Part shown: piece after piece, positions 1-5,907 of the stretch
Layout of the letters: each line of letters opens with the position of its first letter
Position numbering within the stretch: position 1 is the stretch's first letter
DNA from: JAKQHY01 sp034429475
GTDB taxonomy: Bacteria; Chloroflexota; Anaerolineae; B4-G1; SLSP01
DNA: 10,945 nucleotides
Reading direction: 5' to 3'
NCBI GenBank assembly: GCA_034429475.1
Contig: DAOUGD010000049.1
Location: 1 to 10,945 of the forward strand
Position numbers and translations under genes: made by a program
Notes under the pieces: model-generated
The model's input: only the letters and a program-made list of their open reading frames with translations
The model's database searches: none
What the model was told of the DNA's origin: nothing

Positions 1-173
1 CGGGCTACCGCCCGTCACCGCAAAACACCTAAAAAGCAACGGCTTTAGCCGTCCCCTCCGCCGCAGGACACCATTCGACGGGAGAATGATAAAGCCCTGC
101 TACGGCAGCAGGTTGATTGACTGATAACAAACTAAAGATAAGATGAAGGAAATGTAACGGCCTTTGGAGAAGA
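1..173. other. Upstream non-coding region with small hairpins
   Basis: No convincing gene is seen before the kinase. Two short inverted repeats are visible: CGGGC/GCCCG at 1-14 with a 4-nt loop, and ACGGCT/AGCCGT at 39-52 with a TT loop. The first could be the end of a terminator for a gene outside the window. The second shares the string CTTTAGCCG with the stem-loop at 5754-5780, so both may belong to one dispersed repeat family. Confidence 0.4.
117..144 (+). promoter_or_regulatory. Candidate promoter for the hybrid kinase gene
   Basis: TTGACT at 117-122 and TAAGAT at 139-144 are separated by 16 bp, giving a moderate sigma70-like match about 35 bp upstream of the chosen ATG. The DNA here is clearly more AT-rich than its surroundings. 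Each hexamer deviates from consensus, so this is only a candidate. Confidence 0.35.
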
Positions 174-179
174 TTGCTG

Positions 180-2438
180 ATGAAACGTAAAAACAAACCC
201 AGGGAACAATTGGCGCAAGAGGTGGAAACCCTTCGCCAACGACTAAGCATCAAGGACGACCAGCTTGACACCCTGCGCGAACAGGCCAATCAAAGCTGGC
301 GACAGCTTGGCAATCTGAGCGGGCTATCAGCAGCGGACGTCAAAGCGCGCTTGTTGGAAGAAGCAGAGCGCGCCCGCGCGGAAGCTGAAGAGCACGCCGC
401 CGAGTTGGATCGGGCGCGCCAGCGACTCAAGATGGCTTACCTCGCGCTGGAACAGCGCAACGCGCAACTCGCCACCGCCGCCGAAGTTGCCCGCGAGGCC
501 GCCGGCATCCTGGACGTGGAAAAGCTCTTGGAGACGGCGGTGCAACTCATCTCCTCGCGGTTTGGCTTCTACCATGCCGCCGTGTATCTGTTGGACGACG
601 CCGGCAAATACGCCGAGCTGCACGCGGCCTCATCGGAGGGTGGTCAGCAGCTTATCGCCCAGGGCTACAAGCTGCTGGTGGGCGTCCAGGGCATCGTCGG
701 GCGCGTCGCCCAGACCGGCGAGCCGAGTTTCTACGCGCCGGAACAGTCAGGGCCAGTCAACGCGGAGGCCTCCCCCATCCCTATCCCGCGGTCTCAAACC
801 GCCCTGCCGCTCAAGGCCCACGGGCGCATCATCGGTGTGCTGGACGTTCACTCCACCGAAGCCAGCGCCTTCACGCCAGAAGAAGTCGCCATCCTGCAAA
901 TCCTGGCCGACCAGATCGCGGTCGCGCTGCACAACGCCTGGTTGTTCCAGGAAACCGACGAGGCGCGCGCCGCAGCGAAGGAAGCGTTGGGGGCCGCGCA
1001 GGCCGCGCAACGGGCTGCCGAGACCGCGAACCAGGCCAAAAGTGCCTTCCTGGCGAACATGAGCCACGAATTGCGCACGCCGCTCAACGCCATCCTGGGC
1101 TTCACCCAACTGATGGCGCGCGACGCCGGCCTCACGCCGGATCAACGCGAGAACCTCGATACTATCAGCCGCAGCGGCGCGCACCTGCTGACGTTGATCA
1201 ACGACGTGTTGGAAATGTCCAAAATCGAGGCCGGGCGCACGGCAGTGGTCGAGCGCGACTTCGACCTGTACCAACTGCTGGACGACCTGGAGACCATGTT
1301 CCGCCTGCGCGCGCTCGATAAGGGCCTGGCGCTGGACTTCGCGCGCGCCGCCGACGCGCCCCGCTACATCCGCAGCGACGAAAACAAATTGCGCCAAATC
1401 CTCATCAACCTGCTCGGCAACGCCGTGAAGTTCACCGAGACCGGCCATGTTAAGTTGCGAGTGAGGAGTGAGGAGTTAGGAGTGTCGCAACTCGTATTTG
1501 AAATTCAGGACACCGGTCCCGGCATCCCGCCGGAAGATTTGGAGCGCATCTTCAACCCGTTTGACCAGGGGCAGCGCGGGCGGCAATTTATGGAAGGCAC
1601 GGGCCTGGGACTGCCCATCAGCCGTCAGTTTGCCCGGCTGCTCGGCGGCGATCTCAGTGTGACCAGCGCCGTCGGGCAGGGGAGCTGCTTCCGGTTCAGC
1701 GTGCAAGTGCAGCCGGCCGACGCCGCGCAGGTGCAGGCGCAGGCTCGCCCGCGCGAAGTCATCGGGCTGCTGCCGGGTCAGCTCGCGCCGGATGGCGGGC
1801 CGTTCCGCCTGCTGGTCGTCGAAGACCGCGACGCGAACCGCCGCCTGCTGGTCAAACTGCTGACGATGTTTGGCTCGCCGCCCGCCGGTTTTGATGTGCG
1901 CGAGGCCGTCAACGGGGAAGAGGCGCTGGCGATCTGGGAGGAATGGCATCCGCATCTCATTTGGATGGACATGCGGATGCCGGTGTTGGATGGCTACGAG
2001 GCTACGCGCCGCATCAAGGCGACGCCGGAGGGGCAGCAGACCGTCATCATCGCGCTCACGGCCAGCGCCTTTGAGGAAGATCGTGTGGAGATGTTGGCAG
2101 AGGGCTGCGACGACTTCGTGCGCAAACCCTTCCAAAGCGCGGAGATTTTCGATAAAATCGCGCACCACCTCGGCGTGCGCTATCGCTATGCGGAAGCCGA
2201 GGCGAAGGAAGCTGCCCCGGTCACGTCAGATGAGATCACTGCCGCGCTGCGCGCACTCCCCCCGGCGTTGCTGACGCGCCTGGAACGGGCCACTGTGGAG
2301 ACGGACATGCAGCGCGTAGCCGCTCTTATCAGCGAAATCCGCACGCACGACGCCGCCCTCGCCGACGCGCTGAGCGCCCTGGCCAACGATTTCGAATACG
2401 ACAAAATTCTCCAAGCCATCCACCACCCCATACCGTAG
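180..2438 (+). CDS. Soluble hybrid histidine kinase: GAF-HisKA-HATPase-REC
   Basis: A cytoplasmic sensor kinase of 752 aa with no membrane segment. Order: charged coiled coil at 1-105, GAF sensor domain at about 108-258, a second Ala-rich coil, then HisKA with SHELRTPLNAILGF and phospho-acceptor His296. HATPase_c follows with N410/N414 in the N box, DTGPGIP at 444-450 and GTGLGLPIS from 473. The receiver domain has the acidic pair E548/D549, phospho-acceptor Asp597 in WMDMRMP, T626 and K648. The last ~65 residues are a helical tail ending in FEYDKILQAI; they lack an Hpt motif, though similar tails follow REC domains in other hybrid kinases. Predicted chemistry is His-to-Asp relay from a GAF-sensed signal; ligand and output partner are unknown. 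ATG 180 is chosen because GGAGA at 166-170 lies 9 nt upstream; a TTG at 174 would sit too close. A heptamer repeat is embedded in the ATPase domain (1459-1486). Confidence 0.93.
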   Translation: MKRKNKPREQLAQEVETLRQRLSIKDDQLDTLREQANQSWRQLGNLSGLSAADVKARLLEEAERARAEAEEHAAELDRARQRLKMAYLALEQRNAQLATAAEVAREAAGILDVEKLLETAVQLISSRFGFYHAAVYLLDDAGKYAELHAASSEGGQQLIAQGYKLLVGVQGIVGRVAQTGEPSFYAPEQSGPVNAEASPIPIPRSQTALPLKAHGRIIGVLDVHSTEASAFTPEEVAILQILADQIAVALHNAWLFQETDEARAAAKEALGAAQAAQRAAETANQAKSAFLANMSHELRTPLNAILGFTQLMARDAGLTPDQRENLDTISRSGAHLLTLINDVLEMSKIEAGRTAVVERDFDLYQLLDDLETMFRLRALDKGLALDFARAADAPRYIRSDENKLRQILINLLGNAVKFTETGHVKLRVRSEELGVSQLVFEIQDTGPGIPPEDLERIFNPFDQGQRGRQFMEGTGLGLPISRQFARLLGGDLSVTSAVGQGSCFRFSVQVQPADAAQVQAQARPREVIGLLPGQLAPDGGPFRLLVVEDRDANRRLLVKLLTMFGSPPAGFDVREAVNGEEALAIWEEWHPHLIWMDMRMPVLDGYEATRRIKATPEGQQTVIIALTASAFEEDRVEMLAEGCDDFVRKPFQSAEIFDKIAHHLGVRYRYAEAEAKEAAPVTSDEITAALRALPPALLTRLERATVETDMQRVAALISEIRTHDAALADALSALANDFEYDKILQAIHHPIP
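1453..1492 (+). repeat. In-frame heptamer array flanked by inverted repeats inside the kinase gene
   Basis: Four 7-nt units (GAGTGAG, GAGTGAG, GAGTTAG, GAGTGTC) run from 1459 to 1486. They overlap slightly with perfect 8-bp inverted arms AGTTGCGA (1453-1460) and TCGCAACT (1485-1492). The array encodes roughly residues 427-436 (RVRSEELGVS), in the turn between two strands of the HATPase domain just before the DTGPGIP box. The reading frame stays open, so it is a tolerated insertion or expansion. Confidence 0.75.
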
Positions 2439-2625
2439 GGGCGGGGTTTCCCCGCCCTTGTGGGCGTTCCATCGTCTTTTTTGCCGTCGTGTTGATCGCC
2501 TAAGGGGTTTCCCCGCCCTTGTGGGCGTTCCCTACGGTTTCCCCTTCTCCCACTAATACCCCTCGGGGTTTCCCCGCCCTTGTGGGCGTTCCCCCAGAGC
2601 GGGCGGGGAGACCCCGCCCCTACGG
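2433..2625. repeat. 25-bp inverted repeat bracketing the convergent intergenic region
   Basis: The 25 bp at 2433-2457 match the reverse complement of 2601-2625 with one mismatch, a T/C change in the central loop. Each arm is itself a hairpin: GGGCGGGG/CCCCGCCC with an 8-bp stem and a 3-nt loop, at 2439-2457 and 2601-2619. The left arm contains the kinase stop codon (TAG, 2436-2438). The right arm lies 10 bp beyond the MFS stop. Each could act as a transcription barrier for its gene, although neither has a clear T tract. Confidence 0.75.
2443..2592 (+). repeat. Three identical 28-bp direct repeats, exact 61-bp period, CRISPR-like spacing
   Basis: Identical 28-bp copies begin with GGGGTTTCCCCGCCC and end with GTGGGCGTTCC. 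They occupy 2443-2470, 2504-2531 and 2565-2592. The two intervals between them (2471-2503 and 2532-2564) are both exactly 33 bp and unrelated in sequence. Each repeat has an internal CGCCC/GGGCG hairpin with a TTGT loop. This geometry meets usual CRISPR array criteria, and the layout GGTTT plus CCCCGC stem recalls type I-E repeats. Against CRISPR: only three copies, no cas genes here, the first copy is fused to the larger inverted repeat, and the second interval contains CCTACGG, which also occurs in the flanking repeat. I favour a BIME-like dispersed repeat. Confidence 0.8.
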
Positions 2626-2634
2626 GGGTTTACG

Positions 2635-3855
2635 TTAACCGGCATTGTCCTTCAAAAACACCATCATCAACACCGCCGCCGTGAGGGAGAGAGCGGCGCC
2701 GAAGAAGAATGGCGCGGAAGCGCCAAATCCACCCCAGCCCCACGCGCCCTGCCACAACACCCCGGCAATAAGCGACGCGGGGAAGTCCAGAATCCCCAGC
2801 ACGGCGTTGTACGTGCCATACGCCGTGCCGCGCAGCGCCTCCGGCACGATGTCGGCGACCATCGCCTTAGTGGTGCCGTAGGCCAGGCCGTAGTAGACGC
2901 CGTAGATGGCGTACAGCGCCCAGACGTGCCAACCGGCTCCGGCAACCGCAAACCCCAGGTAAATGGCCGCGTAGACCAGCCACCCGCCAATGATGACGCG
3001 CCGCCGCCCGATCTTGTCGGAGAAGGCGCCGGCCGGCGCGCTGATCAGCGTGTAGACCAGGTTGAAGGTGATCAGCATCCCCAGAATGCCGGGGACGCTC
3101 AGGCCGCGCTCCTGCGCCCGCAGCACCAGGAAGGCGTCGGACGAGTTCCCCAAATCGAAGACGCCGACGATAAGCATAAAGAGCGCGAACCGCTTGCCCA
3201 GTCCCTTGAACGAGATGCGCGGCGCTTCCCGCACCTTCGTCACCGCCACGTCCCGCGTGCCGACGGCCAGTGCGATCACGGCCAGCGCCGCCGGGATCAG
3301 GCTGATGAGCACCACGCTCTGGAACGTAGTCCGGGTCAAGTCGCCGCCGCCGCGCTGCGCCAGCCAGACCACGAGCAGGGCGATCACCAACCCCAGCATC
3401 GCGCCGGCGGTATCGGCGGCGCGGTGGAAGCCGAAGGCCAGCCCGCGCTGCTTCTCGTCAATGCTGTCGGCCACCAGTGCGTCGCGCGGCGCCGTGCGGA
3501 TGCCCTTGCCGACCCGGTCGGCCCAGCGCACGCCGGCCACCATCCCCCAGGTGTTGGCGAAGTAGAAGAACGGCTTGGCAAGCGCGGAAATCCCGTAGCC
3601 CACCACTGCCAGCCACTTCCGCGCGCGCAACTTGTCGGAAAGCCAGCCGGAGAAGACCTTGAGGACGCTCGCCGTCGCTTCGGCAATGCCCTCAATCAGG
3701 CCGATGATATTGGTCTGGACGCCCAACACGTTTGCCAGGAACAGCGGCAAGAGGTTGATGACCATTTCGCTGGAAATATCCATCAAGAAGCTGGTCAGGC
3801 TGACTGCCCACACGTTGCGCGGTAGCCCTTTCCATGAGACTTTATCGTTTTTCAT
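2635..3855 (-). CDS. Major facilitator superfamily transporter, probable exporter
   Basis: A 406-aa, 12-helix MFS permease, full length for the superfamily and located in the cytoplasmic membrane. A motif A-like loop between TM2 and TM3 is seen at 69-80 (SGWLSDKLRARK). A conserved RWADRVGKGIRTAPRDA segment is at 110-126, and the C-half copy of motif A is at 277-286 (AFSDKIGRRR). The central cytoplasmic loop is at about 200-220. Start: ATG with AAGGAGG 8 nt upstream (3864-3870 on the plus strand). It lies 98 bp downstream of padR on the same strand and is probably co-transcribed from the padR promoter. PadR-linked MFS genes are often drug or phenolic efflux pumps, so an exporter of a toxic small molecule is inferred; the substrate cannot be read from the sequence. 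It converges with the kinase gene across a repeat block. Confidence 0.9.
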   Translation of the reverse strand: MKNDKVSWKGLPRNVWAVSLTSFLMDISSEMVINLLPLFLANVLGVQTNIIGLIEGIAEATASVLKVFSGWLSDKLRARKWLAVVGYGISALAKPFFYFANTWGMVAGVRWADRVGKGIRTAPRDALVADSIDEKQRGLAFGFHRAADTAGAMLGLVIALLVVWLAQRGGGDLTRTTFQSVVLISLIPAALAVIALAVGTRDVAVTKVREAPRISFKGLGKRFALFMLIVGVFDLGNSSDAFLVLRAQERGLSVPGILGMLITFNLVYTLISAPAGAFSDKIGRRRVIIGGWLVYAAIYLGFAVAGAGWHVWALYAIYGVYYGLAYGTTKAMVADIVPEALRGTAYGTYNAVLGILDFPASLIAGVLWQGAWGWGGFGASAPFFFGAALSLTAAVLMMVFLKDNAG

Positions 3856-3881
3856 AGCAGATTCCTCCTTGAGTTAACAGC

Positions 3882-3942
3882 CACAGAGGACATAGAGGGT
3901 ACAGAGAAAAATACGAAATCTCTGCGTCTCTGCGTCTCTGCG
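3882..3942. repeat. Composite short-period repeat between padR and the MFS gene
   Basis: Three 9-nt units (CACAGAGGA, CATAGAGGG, TACAGAGAA) at 3882-3908 are followed after 10 nt by three perfect 8-nt units TCTCTGCG at 3919-3942. CAGAGA (3902-3907) and TCTCTG (3919-3924) can pair as a 6-bp stem. This resembles the CACAGAGG/CTCTGCG type of intergenic repeat I recognise from many bacterial genomes. It lies within the presumed padR-MFS transcript, upstream of the MFS ribosome-binding site. Confidence 0.75.
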
Positions 3943-3953
3943 TTGAAAAAAAT

Positions 3954-4259
3954 TCATCTATCTACGTCCAGGACTTCCTGCACCAATTCTTTGAGGCGGA
4001 CGCGCACTTCCGCCAGAGCGGTTTCGCCCTCTGGGGTGATGTGATAGTAGCGGTGCTGCTTACCGGCGTGGATTTGCTTCTCGCTGCGCAAGTAGCCGGC
4101 TTTCTCCAGGCTGTGCAGGATGGGATAGAGGGTGCCGGGGCTGAAGGTGTAACCGTGATGCGCCAATTCCTCCATCAGCCAGGTCCCGTAAACCGGCTCT
4201 TGGGCGGCGTGGTGCAAGATATGCAAGCGCACAAATCCTAATAGAAATTCACGTAGCAT
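3954..4259 (-). CDS. PadR-family transcriptional regulator
   Basis: A 101-aa winged-helix DNA-binding protein, the size of the short PadR-s2 (Pfam PadR) type. Diagnostic features are YGTWLMEEL at 24-32 (helix 2), the recognition region SPGTLYPILHSLEKAGYL at 40-57, and the wing strand RYYHITPEGE at 70-79. These are followed by a C-terminal dimerisation helix at about 80-98. PadR proteins are usually ligand-responsive repressors of adjacent transporters. Here the gene precedes an MFS exporter on the same strand, so it probably represses both. A consensus promoter lies directly upstream, and an inverted repeat overlaps the -10 and the start codon, which suggests autoregulation. The start is the only sensible ATG; its ribosome site AAAGG is modest. 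Confidence 0.93.
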   Translation of the reverse strand: MLREFLLGFVRLHILHHAAQEPVYGTWLMEELAHHGYTFSPGTLYPILHSLEKAGYLRSEKQIHAGKQHRYYHITPEGETALAEVRVRLKELVQEVLDVDR

Positions 4260-4293
4260 AATATCGCCTTTCGTTATCGGTTTTCGATATTAT
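4258..4293. promoter_or_regulatory. Likely PadR operator (nested inverted repeats)
   Basis: Perfect 9-bp arms ATAATATCG (4258-4266) and CGATATTAT (4285-4293) are separated by 18 bp. Inside lies a second palindrome, TATCG-GTTTT-CGATA, at 4275-4289. The outer repeat covers the padR start codon on one side and nearly all of the -10 hexamer on the other. Bound repressor would block the promoter. PadR binding was not tested; the assignment rests on position and symmetry. Confidence 0.6.
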
Positions 4294-4317
4294 AGAGCAA
4301 ATCCACGAATTTGTCAA
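4289..4317 (-). promoter_or_regulatory. Perfect-consensus sigma70-type promoter for padR-MFS
   Basis: On the minus strand TTGACA (4312-4317) and TATAAT (4289-4294) are separated by exactly 17 bp. Both hexamers and the spacing match the ideal consensus. The promoter points into padR and overlaps the inverted-repeat operator. An unregulated promoter this strong would be costly, which supports tight repression. Confidence 0.85.
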
Positions 4318-4359
4318 TACAAGACGGCTTTTCCAATGGAAAATAGTGACACAGCGATA

Positions 4360-4403
4360 ACTAAAAGAGAGGACAGGTAATATTCCCCGTCCCCTCTTTT
4401 AGT
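4360..4403 (-). terminator. Hairpin terminator after the nitroreductase gene
   Basis: Arms of 15 bp at 4360-4374 and 4389-4403 pair with one mismatch around a 14-nt loop. On the minus strand the 3' arm ends in CTCTTTTAGTT, so T-richness is partly inside the stem. It starts about 20 bp after the nitroreductase stop (4424) and lies before the padR promoter, insulating the two units. Confidence 0.7.
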
Positions 4404-4423
4404 CTCAGCCTTTTAACAATGTT

Positions 4424-5170
4424 TCATTCCAGAAAACCCGCCCGACCTAACAACTCGGCCATCTGGCTTTTGCCCGTCTTTGGCCCGCCGCGACCGATCC
4501 ACGCCTCGAAGAACCAATCCAGGTAATGGGCAAATTTGTCCTGCCAGGTATCCGTGAGTCCCATATGGACTTCGGGATCATCGTAATATTCAACCAGTGT
4601 ATCTAGTTCCTCTGTGGTGATCGGATGATATTTGCCGTAATGAATCACCCCGGCCCCCGTCCAGCGGCCTTTCTGATACTCCGGTTCCTGCGCCGGATAC
4701 CCTAAAATGAGGGCGATCAGAGGAAAGCAGTGCTTTTCGGGTAAATCCAGCAGCTTGTAGACCCGGCTCATGTCCCCGCGATGGATGCCGTTAGTAAAGA
4801 GGGAATCAATCCCCAGAGATTTGGCCGCAATCGCCGCCGTCTGCGCCGCCAGAATTGTGTCGGTGCTGCCGGTGACAAAGGGGGTGATACCTTCCTCCGT
4901 GTAGGTGTGACCCAGATACTCCGCCGTGGCGGTGAGGCGGTTGTAATCCACGCAGAAAAGCAGGAGTTTGCTGGCGGCGTAGCCGCAGAGCTGCCGCATC
5001 AAGTCGCGATCCTCCACGACAATGATGCTGTAGGCCTGCCGCGCCGAAGCGTTGGCGGCGCGCACGCTGGCGTTCAGGATGGCCTGCAAGTCCTCGCCGG
5101 AGACCTCCCGATCAGAAAAATTGCCGTGAATGGAGCGCAAGCTGTGCAGTGTCTTAAGTGTCTCGTTCAT
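4424..5170 (-). CDS. Nitroreductase-family FMN oxidoreductase
   Basis: A 248-aa protein of the nitroreductase/flavin reductase fold. The N-terminus has LRSIHGNF (11-18), like the Arg-Ser FMN phosphate contact. SVRAANASARQAYSIIVVED (35-54) corresponds to the usual A-P-S-x-x-N-x-Q flavin region, and PLIALILGYPAQEP (150-163) to the family's C-terminal GYP motif. Such enzymes are homodimers that use NAD(P)H and FMN to reduce nitro compounds, quinones or similar acceptors. The ~60 residues after the GYP motif (KGRWTGAGVIHYGKYH onward) are longer than minimal members have. Start: ATG with GGGAGG 6 nt upstream. It lies 15 bp after a marR gene, so the two form an operon, probably induced by an electrophilic or aromatic compound. 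The exact substrate is not predictable. Confidence 0.87.
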   Translation of the reverse strand: MNETLKTLHSLRSIHGNFSDREVSGEDLQAILNASVRAANASARQAYSIIVVEDRDLMRQLCGYAASKLLLFCVDYNRLTATAEYLGHTYTEEGITPFVTGSTDTILAAQTAAIAAKSLGIDSLFTNGIHRGDMSRVYKLLDLPEKHCFPLIALILGYPAQEPEYQKGRWTGAGVIHYGKYHPITTEELDTLVEYYDDPEVHMGLTDTWQDKFAHYLDWFFEAWIGRGGPKTGKSQMAELLGRAGFLE

Positions 5171-5185
5171 TGTTCCTCCCTGAGC

Positions 5186-5635
5186 TTATCGAATTTGGTT
5201 AAGATGTTGATTAAGCTTATCCAACAGTTGTTCTAACTCTTGGATTTCTTCTTCACTAAAACATGCCAGAGGGTCAAAAGGTGGATTGGCCCATGGCGAG
5301 GCTTGCAATTCATTTAACTTCTGCTGTCCCGCCTCTGTGATGCGAATACGCACGAACTTCCGGTTTTGCTCGTCCTTTTCGCGCTGAATCCAACCTGCTT
5401 TTTCCATATTGTGGATAATGACCGTTGCCGTCGGGCGGTCACAATACAGCATACTAGCGATATCGGATGGATAAAGGTATTCCTGCTTTGTAAGCTGGCG
5501 AAGCACATAGGCTTGCTTAAGTGTAATCTGATACGGAACCAGAAAGCTTTGTAGATAGCGCCGCCACGTCAGAAATGCCGTCGCCATCCGCGCCATAGCC
5601 AGCGGCCGATGGGATGAGATGTTTTCTTCGCTCAT
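5186..5635 (-). CDS. MarR-family transcriptional regulator (nitroreductase operon)
   Basis: A 149-aa winged-helix regulator of typical MarR length. The N-terminal dimerisation helix is at about 8-40. The helix-turn-helix is at about 55-78 (YPSDIASMLYCDRPTATVII), followed by NMEKAGWIQREKDEQNRKFV, with the charged wing, and RIRITEAGQQ; the C-terminal helix is Glu-rich. MarR proteins generally repress neighbouring genes and release DNA on binding phenolics or after thiol oxidation; Cys residues near 64 and 125 could matter but are not proven sensors. It is the first gene of a two-gene unit with the nitroreductase. The coding DNA is noticeably more AT-rich than the kinase or ABC genes, which may reflect separate origin. 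The ribosome site before ATG 5635 is weak (AGGCG). Confidence 0.9.
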   Translation of the reverse strand: MSEENISSHRPLAMARMATAFLTWRRYLQSFLVPYQITLKQAYVLRQLTKQEYLYPSDIASMLYCDRPTATVIIHNMEKAGWIQREKDEQNRKFVRIRITEAGQQKLNELQASPWANPPFDPLACFSEEEIQELEQLLDKLNQHLNQIR

Positions 5636-5647
5636 AATCGCCTATAG

Positions 5648-5666
5648 TTAGAGTTCTAATCATTAG
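5648..5666. promoter_or_regulatory. Likely MarR operator for the marR-nitroreductase unit
   Basis: Two overlapping palindromes are seen: TTAGA-GT-TCTAA (5648-5659) and CTAAT-C-ATTAG (5656-5666). They lie directly downstream of and touching the -10 of the marR promoter, the usual position for a MarR repressor site. Function is inferred from position. Confidence 0.5.
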
Positions 5667-5692
5667 TATACTGCCTTTATTATTCCTGTCAA
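5665..5692 (-). promoter_or_regulatory. Promoter of the marR-nitroreductase unit
   Basis: On the minus strand TTGACA (5687-5692) and TATACT (5665-5670) are 16 bp apart, a near-consensus sigma70-like promoter about 30 bp upstream of the marR start. Confidence 0.7.
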
Positions 5693-5753
5693 CCACTGTC
5701 TGAGTTTCCTCCAAAGTCTTATCATTCTGCCGAAAGCCGTTTTCTGAGGGGGC

Positions 5754-5780
5754 GTTTTGCGGTAGCTTTAGCCGCAAAAC
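5754..5780. repeat. Stem-loop in the divergent marR-marR intergenic region
   Basis: GTTTTGCGG (5754-5762) and CCGCAAAAC (5772-5780) form perfect 9-bp arms around a 9-nt loop. It lies between two divergent promoters, so a terminator role is not obviously needed. The loop-proximal string CTTTAGCCG and the string CCGCAAAAC both recur in the first 52 bp of the window, pointing to a dispersed repeat. The remainder of 5693-5835 shows nothing I can assign. Confidence 0.6.
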
Positions 5781-5835
5781 CCTTTTAATGGGCACTACTG
5801 AGCGAGGACGATACAGTGCTAGAGCTTCCTCCCTC

Positions 5836-5867
5836 TTGCAATTTATAAACTAACTTATATAATTAGT
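5836..5867 (+). promoter_or_regulatory. Promoter and putative operator for marR-ABC operon
   Basis: TTGCAA (5836-5841) and TATAAT (5858-5863) are 16 bp apart, about 45 bp upstream of the second marR. An imperfect palindrome with arms ACTAA (5849-5853) and TTAGT (5863-5867) covers the -10, fitting a MarR site. CTAAT/ATTAG-like half-sites also occur in the divergent operator at 5656-5666, so cross-talk between the two MarR proteins is possible. Confidence 0.55.
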
Positions 5868-5907
5868 CCGCTTGTTATTTAAGACAGATTAACTATTAGG
5901 GGTATTT

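Noticed and set aside
174..179. TTG at 174 as the kinase start
   Set aside because: Only 3 nt separate it from GGAGA. ATG 180 is 9 nt away, a normal spacing.
2240..2435. C-terminal tail of the kinase as a histidine phosphotransfer (Hpt) domain
   Set aside because: No His-x-x-Lys-Gly type motif is present. The only nearby His residues are in RTHDAAL and in the terminal IHHPIP.
2443..2592. Annotating the 61-bp-period repeats as a confirmed CRISPR array
   Set aside because: Only three repeats are present, there are no cas genes, the first copy is fused to a larger inverted repeat, and the second interval contains repeat-derived sequence. Kept as a repeat and as a finding.
2926..3825. 299-codon plus-strand open frame opposite the MFS gene
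   Set aside because: The composition is of low complexity (Gln, Asp, His, Arg), it shows no domain, and the minus-strand frame is a clear full-length MFS protein with a ribosome site.
5517..5795. 92-codon minus-strand frame overlapping the start of the first marR and its promoter
   Set aside because: It runs across the marR promoter and operator in another frame, has no clear ribosome site, and its middle simply reads through the marR start region.
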